Positions 45,340 through 56,595 are shown, counted from the stretch's first letter. The stretch: 64,000 nt of DNA from Oleispira antarctica RB-8 (GCA_000967895.1 FO203512.1:3967531-4031530), one strand, 5' to 3'. Notes: generated by a model not told the origin, from the letters alone. Made by a program: numbers and translations.

Positions 45340-47238
45340 ATGAGAAAAATGAATAAAATATTCAAAAAAGCTCCGCTGGCACTGGCACTAGCGTCTGCGG
45401 CTTTCACAGCACAAGCGACCGAATTCAACTTTGGTGATATGACGGTGCAGTGGGACAACACAATTAGTTATGGTGTTGCTTGGCGTACTGAAGCGCCAGA
45501 CGCTACTGCGGTTATGCCTGGTAATGCTGCTGCAATGGGCATTGAAGGTAATGCATCTTCGTATAACTACGATGACGGTACACTTAACTTCAAAGAAAAC
45601 AGCGTATATACCAATGTGGTTAAGTACTCGACTGATTTAGAAATCAACTATAACAATTATGGTGGTTTCTTCCGTGCTAAAGCCTTCTATGATACTGAGA
45701 TCATGGATGGTGAGCGTGAATTTAAAGAATTAATCGATGAAACTAAAGATGCATCCGGTAGTGGTTATGATCTGCTGGATGCGTTTGTATGGGCTGATTT
45801 TGATCTTGGTGAAATGCCTGCGACATTCCGCGTAGGTCGTCAGGTAGTGAGCTGGGGGGAAAGTACTTTCATCCAAGGCGGCATTAACAGCATTAACCCG
45901 GTAGATGCCTCTGCTTTCCGTCGCCCTGGTTCAGAAGTTAAAGAAGGTTTGCTACCCGTTAATATGCTCTATACCTCTATTGGTATTTCTGCTGATGTTA
46001 GTGTTGAAGCTTTTTACCAGCTTGAATGGGAAAAAACCCGTTCTGATCCTTGTGGTACCTTCTTCTCGTCAGTTGACTTTGTTGCTGATGGCTGTGGTCC
46101 TGTAATTCTTGGTGGAATAGCTGATGAGCGCGCGATGATAGCGTTCCGTGATCTAGAAATAGAGGCCGGAGTTCCTCTCCCAAATCGTGTTTCTCCTATT
46201 ACAGAACGTTTAGCTGATGATGAAGCGAAAGATGATGGCCAGTACGGTGTTGCTGCACGCTGGTACTCTGAAGCTTTAGGCGATACTGAGTTTGGTATCT
46301 ACTACATGAACATTCACAGCCGTCTGCCTTTCATTAACGGAACTCTTACCAACCAAGATCGCTCAGGTGTCTTGGGGAATGGTGATGATCGTTCAGTTAA
46401 TGACAATGCAACTTATGATAGCTACAGACCTCTGTATCAAATTGCTTACCCTGAAGATAACCAAATAGTAGGACTTAGCTTTGCTACTTCAACCGAAGGT
46501 GGTGCTTCTATATCGGGTGAAATAAGCTATCGCCCAGATGCTCCTATTCAATGGAACGCATTTGAACTAATCCTAGCCGGTAACGGTGCACCTTGGAGCC
46601 GTCTATATCAACAGCGCTCTGCTGAAGTAAGTGGTGATGCTCAGTCTTTATACGGCGAATTAGCCAAAGGCTATGATGAAATGGATATCTGGCAAGCACA
46701 GATGACATTTATCAAGTTCTACGACCAAGTTTTGGGTGCAGATCGCTTATCGGTTGTCGCTGAAGTGGGCGCTACGTATGTTCCTGATCTACCAAGCCTA
46801 GATGATGCACGCTATGGCCGTTCAGGTGCTTTTGGTATTGGTAATAACGACGGTGTATATCCTGGCGATACCACTGGTAACGTTAATTATTGTGAAGTGG
46901 GCGGCTCAAGTGCTAACTCAAATACCGACAACTGTACTGATGAAGGCTATGTAACACAGCTTTCTGGTGGTATTCGCTTCCGTGCTGGTATTGACTACAA
47001 CAACGCATTCGCGGGTGTGAATATGACACCAACGTTGGCAGTTTCTTATGACAAAGGTAATGGCCCAGAGCCAGGCGCCCAGTTCATTGATGAGCGCTTA
47101 ACGACGGCTGTTGGTGTTAAATTTGTGTATCAAAACCAAACTCAAGTCAGTGTGAACTACACTCAATTTGACGGTGGCGATTACAACACAATGAAAGACC
47201 GTGACAACATTGCTCTATCGGCAAGTTATTCATTCTAA
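45340..47238 (+). CDS. DUF1302 outer-membrane beta-barrel protein
   Basis: A 632-residue protein with signal peptide (cut after TAQA, about residue 26), start ATEFNFGDMTVQWDNTISYG typical of DUF1302, dense alternating beta strands and the C-terminal SASYSF of an outer-membrane barrel. The central FRVGRQVVSWGES motif is also family-specific. DUF1302 genes are regularly next to DUF1329 genes and often near steroid, alkane or lipid catabolism genes in proteobacteria; the function is unproven. It starts 23 bases after the lipase gene with a GGAGA site. Confidence 0.9.
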   Translation: MRKMNKIFKKAPLALALASAAFTAQATEFNFGDMTVQWDNTISYGVAWRTEAPDATAVMPGNAAAMGIEGNASSYNYDDGTLNFKENSVYTNVVKYSTDLEINYNNYGGFFRAKAFYDTEIMDGEREFKELIDETKDASGSGYDLLDAFVWADFDLGEMPATFRVGRQVVSWGESTFIQGGINSINPVDASAFRRPGSEVKEGLLPVNMLYTSIGISADVSVEAFYQLEWEKTRSDPCGTFFSSVDFVADGCGPVILGGIADERAMIAFRDLEIEAGVPLPNRVSPITERLADDEAKDDGQYGVAARWYSEALGDTEFGIYYMNIHSRLPFINGTLTNQDRSGVLGNGDDRSVNDNATYDSYRPLYQIAYPEDNQIVGLSFATSTEGGASISGEISYRPDAPIQWNAFELILAGNGAPWSRLYQQRSAEVSGDAQSLYGELAKGYDEMDIWQAQMTFIKFYDQVLGADRLSVVAEVGATYVPDLPSLDDARYGRSGAFGIGNNDGVYPGDTTGNVNYCEVGGSSANSNTDNCTDEGYVTQLSGGIRFRAGIDYNNAFAGVNMTPTLAVSYDKGNGPEPGAQFIDERLTTAVGVKFVYQNQTQVSVNYTQFDGGDYNTMKDRDNIALSASYSF

Positions 47239-47276
47239 ACCTAATTCGTTGCATAAGAGTAATTGAGGGCATATAC

Positions 47277-48635
47277 ATGCTAAAACAGTATAAAAAATTG
47301 GGAAGCGCAATTGCGCTTTCCTTGATGGTTGCAGCGGCTAATGCAGGCGTTTCACCACAAGAAGCCGCCAAATTAGGCACTACATTGACACCAATGGGTG
47401 CTGAAAAAGCCGGCAGCGGTGACGTTACAGCTTGGACGGGGGGTATTACTACTCCTCCTGCGGGCTACACCGTAGGCAGTAAGCACGTTAATCCTTTCGC
47501 AGCAGATAAGTTGAAATATACTATTACTGCAGCGAACTATAAGGATTACGGCGATAAGTTAAGTGAAGGTCAAAAGGCCATGTTCGAAAAGTATCCTGAT
47601 ACTTATCGCATGCCAATTTACCCAACACAGCGCTCATCTGCTTATCCACAAGAGATTTATGACGCAACGAAGAAGAATGCGACCGATACCAATCTAGTTA
47701 AAGACGGTAATGGTTTGACCAACTTCGTAGAGGGTGTTCCTTTCCCAATCCCTGCATCAGGTGTTGAGGCTATTTGGAATCACATTGTACGTTATCGTGG
47801 CGGCAGTGTTTCTCGCGTTGTGGGTCAAGCGACTCCACAAGCAAACGGTGATTATTCAATCGTTCGTTTTAAAGACGAGTTCACTTTCCGTAATAAGTTA
47901 ACAGATTACGATGACTCTAAAGATGCGAACGTTTTGTTCTACTTTAAACAAGACGTTGTATCACCAGCACGCTTAGCGGGTAACGTTCTTTTGGTTCATG
48001 AAACATTAGACCAAATTAAAGAACCTCGTAAAGCTTGGGTATATAACGCAGGTCAGCGTCGTGTACGTCGTGCTCCACAGGTTGCTTATGACGGACCAGG
48101 TACTGCATCTGATGGTTTACGTACTGCTGATAACTTTGATATGTTTAACGGGGCTCCTGATCGCTATAACTGGGAACTTAAAGGCAAGCAAGAGCTTTAT
48201 ATTCCATACAACTCTTACCGATTAAATGATGCTGATGTTAAGTATGATGACATCGTAAAAGCGGGTCACATTAACCAAGATCTAACACGCTACGAACTTC
48301 ACCGCGTGTGGAAAGTAGAAGCAACCTTGAAAGAAGGTAAACGCCACGTTTATGGTAAGCGTACTTTCTATCTTGATGAAGATACTTGGCAAGCAACGAT
48401 CATCGATCATTACGATGGCCGTGGTGAGTTATGGCGTGTAGCCGAAGCACATAGCATCATGTTCTATGATACGTTAGTGCCTTGGTATGCTGTTGAAGCT
48501 CTATATGACTTAAACTCTGGACGCTACTTAGTTCTAGGTCTAGATAACGAAGAAACAGGTTCTTATGAATTTGGTTTCGAGCGTAGTTCAGGTGACTACA
48601 CTCCTGCGGCACTACGTCGTGCAGGTCGTCGTTAA
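47277..48635 (+). CDS. DUF1329 protein (LolA/LolB-like fold)
   Basis: A 452-residue periplasmic protein with signal peptide (cut after AANA, about residue 22) and the DUF1329 opening GVSPQEAAKLGTTLTPMGAEKAG. Later blocks include the conserved KAWVYNAGQRRVRRAP and YGKRTFYLDEDTW. The family is placed with the LolA/LolB-like folds, which shield lipid chains, so a role in carrying lipid across the periplasm is plausible. It is the last gene of the trio, 38 bases after DUF1302, and a terminator follows. Confidence 0.9.
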   Translation: MLKQYKKLGSAIALSLMVAAANAGVSPQEAAKLGTTLTPMGAEKAGSGDVTAWTGGITTPPAGYTVGSKHVNPFAADKLKYTITAANYKDYGDKLSEGQKAMFEKYPDTYRMPIYPTQRSSAYPQEIYDATKKNATDTNLVKDGNGLTNFVEGVPFPIPASGVEAIWNHIVRYRGGSVSRVVGQATPQANGDYSIVRFKDEFTFRNKLTDYDDSKDANVLFYFKQDVVSPARLAGNVLLVHETLDQIKEPRKAWVYNAGQRRVRRAPQVAYDGPGTASDGLRTADNFDMFNGAPDRYNWELKGKQELYIPYNSYRLNDADVKYDDIVKAGHINQDLTRYELHRVWKVEATLKEGKRHVYGKRTFYLDEDTWQATIIDHYDGRGELWRVAEAHSIMFYDTLVPWYAVEALYDLNSGRYLVLGLDNEETGSYEFGFERSSGDYTPAALRRAGRR

Positions 48636-48679
48636 TCTGAAGGCTAAAAGCTAGTTCGCTAGCTTATTAGGCCATAAAG

Positions 48680-48714
48680 AACCCGCTTCTCTTTTTAAGA
48701 GTGCGGGTTTTTTT
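48680..48714 (+). terminator. Terminator after the DUF1329 gene
   Basis: AACCCGC TTCTCTT / AAGAG T GCGGGTT forms a nearly perfect 13-bp stem with a short loop and a run of seven T. Confidence 0.92.
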
Positions 48715-48769
48715 ATGCCTGTCATTTGCTATCGATATAGGAAGTCAGAGCATCCAAAGCAACAGGCAT

Positions 48770-48802
48770 AAAAAAACCCAGATCAATTACTTGAGCTGGG
48801 TT
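48770..48802 (-). terminator. Terminator after purA
   Basis: On the minus strand AACCCAG / CTGGGTT with an inner CAA/TTG pair, then seven T. Its T tract and flanking GCCTG mirror those of the facing terminator (see findings). Confidence 0.9.
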
Positions 48803-48872
48803 CTTTATTTCGCGAGCTTAAAGCAAGCTGATAATCCTAATATTCAATAAATAATAAGATTATATTTCAAAC

Positions 48873-50183
<1,311 letters not shown>

Positions 50184-50188
50184 TTAGA

Positions 50189-51367
50189 TTAATTGGATTC
50201 GATCAGTTTCCACTGACCGTCTTTTAACTCAATACGCGCAGCATTGGTTGGCAATTCGCCGCTTAGCTGCACTTCAACTCGCGTGCCCTGAGCACGTAGC
50301 TCGGCAATCAAGTCTAATAATTCTTGCTCTTGTTGCTGACCATAAGGCGCAGGCGCTTTGACGATGTCCGCTTGAGTCGGTGCAAAGCGACCTAGCTGCG
50401 CCAAAACTTTCAAATCCGCACTGAATCCCGTAGCTGGACGCGCTCGCCCAAAGACAGCACCAGTTTCATTGTAACGGCCACCTTGAGCAACCGCATCACC
50501 ATAGCCCGGCACATAAGCCGCAAAAACCAAACCTGTGTGGTAGTTGTAACCACGAAGGTCGGTAAAATCAAAGTACATAGGTACATTGTAGCGTGCTGCG
50601 ATTGCTTGGCAGACTTGCTTCAAGTGTTCGATGATGCCAGTAACTTCAGGCACAACGGCGGCTAATTTTTCAGCCACTTGATCAAGTACTTCAATACCGC
50701 CCTGCAAGCGAACGATTGCTTTAAAAGCGGTGGTCAATGCGGGGTCAGTTAAATACTCTTCTGCCCACGCATCTAAATCTGTTGCGCATTTTACTTTCAA
50801 TAGCGCAAAAAGCTTCTCTTCTGCCACGTTAGACAGCTGAGCTTTTGCCGAAAATGCTTTGAAAATACCTACATGGCCAATATCAAGGTGCAAATCCTGC
50901 AATCCCGCTTGTTGTAAGGTATTTAGCATTAGGCTAATAATTTCGATATCGGCGCCAGCACCGGCTTCGCCATAAAGCTCAGCACCAATTTGCGTCGGAG
51001 TACGTCCGGCAAGGATACTAGGGGCTTTGGCATGGAAAACCGTACGGCAATAGCACAAACGGCTAACGCCTTCTTGTGCCCAGCTATGAGCATCAATTCG
51101 TGCGGTTTGCGGCGTCGTATCAGCACTCAAGCCCATTAAACGGCCAGAGAGTTGATCGGTTACCTTAAACGTCTGCAGGTCCAGGTCACGTGCTGTGCCT
51201 GTTAGCAGGGAATCAAGGTATTCTAACGCTGGCGGTATAACAAAGTCATAACCCCAACGGTCAAAATCGTCCAACAAATGACGGCGTAGTTGCTCTACAC
51301 CACGCGCTTGTGGTGGCAACACTTCTTCAATGCCATCTGGTAATAACCAGCGATCGGCAGTGCTCAT
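50189..51367 (-). CDS. hisZ: ATP phosphoribosyltransferase regulatory subunit
   Basis: HisZ is a histidyl-tRNA-synthetase paralogue without synthetase activity that activates the short form of HisG in histidine synthesis. The 392-residue product starts at 51367 (GGAT site upstream; MSTADRWLLPDGI), ahead of the class II aaRS-like YDFVIPPALEYLDSLL and the DTTPQTARI block. hisG is not in the window but must be of the short, HisZ-dependent kind if this is functional. Located between hflC and purA as in Pseudomonas. Confidence 0.95.
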   Translation of the reverse strand: MSTADRWLLPDGIEEVLPPQARGVEQLRRHLLDDFDRWGYDFVIPPALEYLDSLLTGTARDLDLQTFKVTDQLSGRLMGLSADTTPQTARIDAHSWAQEGVSRLCYCRTVFHAKAPSILAGRTPTQIGAELYGEAGAGADIEIISLMLNTLQQAGLQDLHLDIGHVGIFKAFSAKAQLSNVAEEKLFALLKVKCATDLDAWAEEYLTDPALTTAFKAIVRLQGGIEVLDQVAEKLAAVVPEVTGIIEHLKQVCQAIAARYNVPMYFDFTDLRGYNYHTGLVFAAYVPGYGDAVAQGGRYNETGAVFGRARPATGFSADLKVLAQLGRFAPTQADIVKAPAPYGQQQEQELLDLIAELRAQGTRVEVQLSGELPTNAARIELKDGQWKLIESN

Positions 51368-51394
51368 AGAATTATCCATTAGACAGCTAGACAC

Positions 51395-51421
51395 AAAAAA
51401 ACCGGATCGATGTCCGGTTTT
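51395..51421 (-). terminator. Terminator after hflC
   Basis: AACCGGA / TCCGGTT 7-bp stem with a 6-base loop and seven T on the minus strand, 120 bases after the hflC stop and 28 bases before the hisZ start. It makes hisZ-purA a separate transcript from hflK-hflC. Confidence 0.85.
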
Positions 51422-51539
51422 TCTGATTGTATCAAAAGCAAACAACTTGTTGAAGTCATTTACCGGACACTTTAACGCTTTCGCTACCGGATTCGGTAGC
51501 GAGCAGGTAATAGTTCGTTATTAGTTTGCTAATAAACGA

Positions 51540-52409
51540 TTATTTCCCTTGAGCGTCTTTCATGTAACGGAAGAAGTCACTATCAGGTTTCAATAGTAAA
51601 ACATCTTGGCTACGGAACGTTTCGGTATACGCTTTCAAGCTACGGGTAAACGCATAGAACTCAGAGTCTTTACTATAAGCTTTTGCATAGATGTTAGACG
51701 CTGTCGCATCGCCTTCACCTTTGATCTGCTCAGACTCACGATAAGCGTTTGCCAAAGTAACCGTTTTATTACGATCAGCTTCTGCACGAATACCTTCCGC
51801 TAGCTCACTACCTTCAGAACGAATCTCTTTCGCCTCACGATCACGCTCAGCACGCATACGACGATAAACATCGTTGCTTAGCTCTTCCGGTAGATCAATC
51901 GCTTTAATTCGAACGTCTAATACTTCGATACCAAAGTTATCAAGCGTTTCTTTGTTAAGGTCAGCGGTTAGCTTACTCATTAACTGATCACGCTCGCCCG
52001 ATACAACTTCATGCAAGCTACGCACACCAAACTCGTTACGCATGCCTTTGTTCGCCAAATCGGCTAAACGGTTGCTGGCTTCAAAGCGATCGCCTGACGT
52101 TGCTTTATAGTATTTTAATACGTTCTTAATACGCCATTTAACAAACGCATCAACGATAACGTATTTTTTACCTTCCGTTAGAAAACGTGATGGCTGTGCA
52201 TCCAAGGTCAGGATACGCGCATCAAACTTCTTAACATTTTGTAAGAAAGGCGTTTTAAAATGCAGTCCCGCAGGAATGTCATTATCAACGATTTGACCAA
52301 ACTGTAACGTTAACGCCGTTTCAGTTTCTTTAATAATGTATAAGCTCTGGCTACCGACAATGATGGCCAAACCCAATACAATTAATAGTCCTAAACCCTT
52401 ACCAGTCAT
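51540..52409 (-). CDS. hflC: FtsH-modulator subunit HflC
   Basis: A 289-residue inner-membrane protein with one N-terminal transmembrane helix (about 5-24), a band-7/SPFH domain starting ETETALTLQFGQIV, and a long charged helix (about 185-245, RAERDREAKEIRSEGSELAE region). HflC and HflK form a large cage around the AAA protease FtsH. The start overlaps the hflK stop by one base (TAATG), a sign of tight coupling. Confidence 0.97.
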   Translation of the reverse strand: MTGKGLGLLIVLGLAIIVGSQSLYIIKETETALTLQFGQIVDNDIPAGLHFKTPFLQNVKKFDARILTLDAQPSRFLTEGKKYVIVDAFVKWRIKNVLKYYKATSGDRFEASNRLADLANKGMRNEFGVRSLHEVVSGERDQLMSKLTADLNKETLDNFGIEVLDVRIKAIDLPEELSNDVYRRMRAERDREAKEIRSEGSELAEGIRAEADRNKTVTLANAYRESEQIKGEGDATASNIYAKAYSKDSEFYAFTRSLKAYTETFRSQDVLLLKPDSDFFRYMKDAQGK

Positions 52410-53587
52410 TAGCGAGTCCCCTTACTACGATCATTTTGACGCGATCGAATTTCATTCAATACCTGATCTGTTATCGCTGAAACATCAACGTCGGTAGAAC
52501 CCGCAGTATTTGTTTGCGGCATATTCTTCATGATTTGATCTAAAGGCAGATACATCATGTTATTACCACCTTCAACATCGACCAACACCTTGCTGCTATT
52601 AGCATATACGCTGCTAATTGCATCAATGTATAAACGCTCACGCGTTACCTCAGGTGCTTTTTTATATTCGGTATACAGTGCCGAGAAGCGATCCGCTTCA
52701 CCCGTTGCTTTGGCAACGACTTGCTCTCTATACGCGTTAGCTTCTTCTAACTGGCGCTGAGCCTGACCACGTGCTTGCGGAACGATGCCATTGGCATACG
52801 ATTCTGCTTCGCTGATTAAACGGTCTTTATCTTGGCGAGCTGCCTGTACATCATCAAACGACGCTTTAACCTGTGAAGGTGGGCGTACGTCTTTCACGTT
52901 CACGTTCGTCAACTGAATACCGGTTTGATAACGATCAAGATAGCTTTGCAAACGCAACTTAACTTGCTGAGCCGTTGCTTCACGACCTGATGTCAACAAT
53001 GGATCCATCGCCGTAGAACCCACATCATGACGTAACGCACTTTGCGCAGCATGCTGTAAGGTTAAGCGTGGATTTTCGATGCGTAAGGCATAAGACACAG
53101 GATCATTAACACGATATTGAACGTTAAGTTCAATCTCGATGATATTGTTATCTTCCGTCAACATGCGCTCTTCAATGTTTTCTTTGCGTACCGTCGTCGT
53201 TTCAATACGAGTTAACGATTCCGCTAAAGGCCATTTAAACTGTAAGCCTGGGCCTTCAGTACGGTCATATTTACCTAAGCGTAAAATCACACCACGCTCT
53301 TTTTCATCTAGGGTATAAACAGAACTAAACCCGAGAAATAAAAGACCCACGATTGCCAAAACACCCAACATGCCACCGGCACCTTGATTGCTTCCTTTTT
53401 TATCGTTGCCGCCGCCTTTTCCGCCAAACATACCGTTCAGCTTACTCAGCAACTGCTTTAGCGCTTCATCAAGATCAGGTGGCCCTTGGTTTTTATCACC
53501 GTTATTGCCACGGTTGCCGCCGTTATTATTACCGCTGCCCCCATTACCCCAAGGATCTTTACCACCACCGGGTTCATTCCACGCCAT
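52409..53587 (-). CDS. hflK: FtsH-modulator subunit HflK
   Basis: A 392-residue partner of HflC. A Gly/Asn-rich cytoplasmic N-terminus (GNGGSGNNNGGNRGNNG) is followed by a transmembrane helix (about 72-93), the SPFH domain (VYTLDEKERGVILRLGK) and a helical tail with DKDRLISEAESYANGIVPQARGQA (in part). The glycine-rich start is normal for HflK. hflX lies 114 bases upstream. Confidence 0.97.
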   Translation of the reverse strand: MAWNEPGGGKDPWGNGGSGNNNGGNRGNNGDKNQGPPDLDEALKQLLSKLNGMFGGKGGGNDKKGSNQGAGGMLGVLAIVGLLFLGFSSVYTLDEKERGVILRLGKYDRTEGPGLQFKWPLAESLTRIETTTVRKENIEERMLTEDNNIIEIELNVQYRVNDPVSYALRIENPRLTLQHAAQSALRHDVGSTAMDPLLTSGREATAQQVKLRLQSYLDRYQTGIQLTNVNVKDVRPPSQVKASFDDVQAARQDKDRLISEAESYANGIVPQARGQAQRQLEEANAYREQVVAKATGEADRFSALYTEYKKAPEVTRERLYIDAISSVYANSSKVLVDVEGGNNMMYLPLDQIMKNMPQTNTAGSTDVDVSAITDQVLNEIRSRQNDRSKGTR

Positions 53588-53701
53588 AAATCACTCCGTT
53601 ATATCTGGATTGCATATCGTTAATTTCAATTGCACAAATAATAGAAGATTGATTGTGAAATTCATATCACAATCATCGCCTTTACTTATCTTTGCTTTTA
53701 C

Positions 53702-55024
53702 CTATTTCTGCCAATACTCTAGCTCAACAGGAATAAAGCGATCGGCTCTGGTTCCTGTTTTCGCTAATAGTTGCTTAAAGTCATCTAGCTGTAATCGTAG
53801 CCGCAATAAGTTATCGCCATTCTCAGCAAATGTTTCTTCCGCGACTGCGGCTTGATCATAAAGCAATGCTCTCAGCCTAGAATCCGCGGGGGTTAGCTGA
53901 ATTGTTTTTTGAAACAATTCTTCCGCCACCAATTCTGAAATAGCCTGAGTTAATAATTCAAACCCAACTTTCGCCTGAGCCGACAACCACACCGCAATTG
54001 GAGTGCCATGTTCATCACGATCAATTCTTGGTTCAGCATGCTCTAGCAGGTCTATTTTGTTATAAACCTTTAACTGTGGAACTTCGCTGGCTTCAATTTC
54101 GTCCAGCACAAGCTCAACTTGCTGAATATTGTGATCACGCTCATCACTCGCACTATCAATCACATGCAACAGTAAATTCGCTTCGGTAGTTTCCTGCAAC
54201 GTAGCACGAAACGCCTCAACCAATTTATGCGGTAAGTGACGAATAAAACCTACGGTATCGGCCAATACAACCTCGCCCACATCCATCACTTTTAAGCGAC
54301 GCATCGTTGGGTCGAGGGTAGCGAATAGTTGATCAGCCGCAAATACCTTGGCATTGGTTAACGCATTAAATAAGGTCGATTTACCCGCGTTGGTATAACC
54401 CACCAGTGCAATGGTTGGCACTTCTGAACGCTTACGTGCACGGCGACCTTGCTCTCGTTGCGAGCGGACCTTTTTTAATCTATTGCGAATTAAGGTTTCG
54501 CGCGTTGCAACCAAGCGTCTATCAGTTTCTAGCTGAGATTCACCTGCACCACGAGAACCAATCCCCCCCTGCTGGCGCTCTAAGTGAGTCCAACCACGAA
54601 TAAGGCGTGTCGTCTGATGCTGCAATTGCGCCAGCTCAACTTGTAATTTACCTTCATGCGTACGGGCGCGCAGGGCGAATATATCTAAGATTAGACCCGT
54701 TCGGTCGAGTACTCGAAACTCTAATGCTTCTTCAAGATTTCGTTCTTGGCTAGGGGTAAGCGCATGATTAAACAGAATAATATCTGCTTGATGTGCTTCC
54801 GCCATGGCTTTAATTTCTTCTACTTTGCCTTTACCGACAAAGGTTTTTGGATCAGGAGCTTTGCGCGAACCTGTTATGAATTCAACGGGACGTCCACCAG
54901 CGGACAATACCAATTCTTTAAATTCATTTGGGTCCTCGCGGTTATCCCCTTCCGGAAAGTCGATGTGTACGAGAATGGCGATATCGCCAGATTTGTTGCC
55001 TGCTTCGGGACGATCAAAGAACAA
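53702..55024 (-). CDS. hflX: Ribosome-associated GTPase HflX
   Basis: A 440-residue GTPase that splits stalled or hibernating ribosomes. An N-terminal HflX domain (GSRKAPDPKTFVGKGKVEEI region) and a Gly-rich linker (QQGGIGSRGAGESQLE) lead to the G domain with P-loop GYTNAGKST, DTVGFI and NKIDL. The start appears to be TTG at 55024: it gives the MFFDRPEAG opening expected for HflX and has an AGG site 11 bases upstream; no ATG fits. Confidence 0.96.
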   Translation of the reverse strand: MFFDRPEAGNKSGDIAILVHIDFPEGDNREDPNEFKELVLSAGGRPVEFITGSRKAPDPKTFVGKGKVEEIKAMAEAHQADIILFNHALTPSQERNLEEALEFRVLDRTGLILDIFALRARTHEGKLQVELAQLQHQTTRLIRGWTHLERQQGGIGSRGAGESQLETDRRLVATRETLIRNRLKKVRSQREQGRRARKRSEVPTIALVGYTNAGKSTLFNALTNAKVFAADQLFATLDPTMRRLKVMDVGEVVLADTVGFIRHLPHKLVEAFRATLQETTEANLLLHVIDSASDERDHNIQQVELVLDEIEASEVPQLKVYNKIDLLEHAEPRIDRDEHGTPIAVWLSAQAKVGFELLTQAISELVAEELFQKTIQLTPADSRLRALLYDQAAVAEETFAENGDNLLRLRLQLDDFKQLLAKTGTRADRFIPVELEYWQK

Positions 55025-55109
55025 TAGAAATACCTAAATTGATTAGAAGAGAGTGATTTAAAATACGCGGCCCACCACTCTGATGAACAGCGTACTCGAT
55101 AATCAACTC

Positions 55110-55352
55110 TTATTCAGCTTCGTCTTCATTGGTTTCTACTTGCAAACGAACCGGACGGCTAGGAACTACCGTTGATATTGCGTGCTTGTATACCATTTGA
55201 CTTACTGTGTTTTTCAATACAATAACGAACTGATCAAACGATTCAACCTGACCTTGCAGTTTGATTCCGTTGACCAAAAATATGGATACTGGAATGCGCT
55301 CTTTACGTAGTGCATTCAAGTAAGGGTCTTGTAGAGAGTGCCCTTTTGACAT
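55110..55352 (-). CDS. hfq: RNA chaperone Hfq
   Basis: Hfq forms a hexameric ring that pairs small RNAs with mRNAs. The 80-residue product has the Sm1 motif with conserved Gln (SLQDPYLN), the central VNGIKLQG and the Sm2 motif [13 protein letters not shown]. The C-terminal tail is short and acidic (VETNEDEAE), unlike the long E. coli tail. A strong AAGGAGAAG ribosome site is partly in a small inverted repeat (TTCTTC / GAAGAA). Confidence 0.98.
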   Translation of the reverse strand: MSKGHSLQDPYLNALRKERIPVSIFLVNGIKLQGQVESFDQFVIVLKNTVSQMVYKHAISTVVPSRPVRLQVETNEDEAE

Positions 55353-55375
55353 GTTCTTCTCCTTCGAAGAATTTG

Positions 55376-55394
55376 CTGTCCAATATACGGACAG
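55376..55394 (-). promoter_or_regulatory. Hairpin in the hfq leader
   Basis: CTGTCC / GGACAG with a 7-base AU-rich loop stands about 24 bases before the hfq ATG. Hfq is known to repress its own translation in E. coli by binding the leader; this stem is a candidate for that site here. The remaining part of the 277-base miaA-hfq gap shows only a TTTTGATCAAAA palindrome at 55559-55570. Confidence 0.45.
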
Positions 55395-55629
55395 TCAGAA
55401 ATAAAATAATTAATAACCCCGGTGCCTTTGCAACTAATCATAAAAAACGTAATTAATTACATCAGCGGTCTCTCGTATATCATTCTTGATGAACGCTAAA
55501 TCGCAATTTGGTGAACCTAATAACAACGCTTCTGGCTAAACATCAGACAAAAAGACTATTTTGATCAAAAAACATACTAATTAAACGAACAAGATCTCTA
55601 TTTAACAGACTGAAGTTAAATATGGCGGT

Positions 55630-56595
55630 CTATCGCAGTATTTTCAAGGCACTTTGCAGAAGATTTGGATCTTCTGTATCCAACCAGTTTAAATCAGGCC
55701 AACTTCTGAGCCAAGTAATCTGTCTTTTGGCCAGCTGTCGAGTCGCGATGATGCCGCGATCAACCATTTCATCGTAGTCGATTTCACCTTTCAAATACTG
55801 CCAAACTTGACGATAACCTACGCAGCGAATGGACGGTAATTCTTCATGCAAATCACCCCGAGCAAACAAGGTTTTCACTTCATCGACAAAGCCCTGTTTC
55901 ATCATAATTTGATAACGCTGGGCAATGCGCTTATGCAGTGTTTTTCGTTCTTTCGGCATCACGGCAAAACTTGTGACATCGTAAAGCAGTGGTTGTTCAT
56001 CTTGTTCAGCCCAAAACTGCGTTAATGTTTTGCCACTGACTTCAAAGACTTCCAATGCACGCTGAATTCTTTGTGAATCCATTGGCTTTAAACGCTCCGC
56101 GGCAACCGGGTCAACTTCGGACAGCTTAGTGTGCATGTGTGGCCAGCCAAACTTTTCGCCTTCGGCTAATAAACGCTGGCGAATAGCTTCATCGGCTTTG
56201 GGTAGCTGTGCTGCACCATCGCGTAGAAACTTGAAATACATCATGGTGCCACCGACCAATAAAGGCACCTTACCTTTGGCCGTAATCTCTGCCATTTCGC
56301 GCAACGCATCTTCACGAAAGTTGGCCGCCGAGTAAGCTTCTGTCGGGTCAATTAAATCAATCAATCGATGTGGCGCTCGCGCCTGTAATTCGGCATCGGG
56401 TTTGGCGGTGCCGATATCCATGCCTTTATAAACAAGGGCAGAATCGACACTGATGATTTCACAGTTATAGTTTTCAACCAGCTCAATGGCTAACGCGGTT
56501 TTCCCCGAGGCGGTTGGGCCCATCAAAAAAATAGCTTGGGGCAGATCGCTTGCTCTAGGCGGCAAGCCCGTTGTTTCTGAAGCGTTGGAAGTCAC
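55630..56595 (-). CDS. miaA: tRNA dimethylallyltransferase
   Basis: MiaA adds the isopentenyl group to A37 of tRNAs that read UNN codons. The 321-residue product has the P-loop [14 protein letters not shown] (about residues 26-39), [18 protein letters not shown] and the [10 protein letters not shown] block. The start is a GTG that follows the mutL stop with no gap, with a GAGG site inside the end of mutL, so translation is coupled. Confidence 0.97.
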   Translation of the reverse strand: MTSNASETTGLPPRASDLPQAIFLMGPTASGKTALAIELVENYNCEIISVDSALVYKGMDIGTAKPDAELQARAPHRLIDLIDPTEAYSAANFREDALREMAEITAKGKVPLLVGGTMMYFKFLRDGAAQLPKADEAIRQRLLAEGEKFGWPHMHTKLSEVDPVAAERLKPMDSQRIQRALEVFEVSGKTLTQFWAEQDEQPLLYDVTSFAVMPKERKTLHKRIAQRYQIMMKQGFVDEVKTLFARGDLHEELPSIRCVGYRQVWQYLKGEIDYDEMVDRGIIATRQLAKRQITWLRSWPDLNWLDTEDPNLLQSALKILR

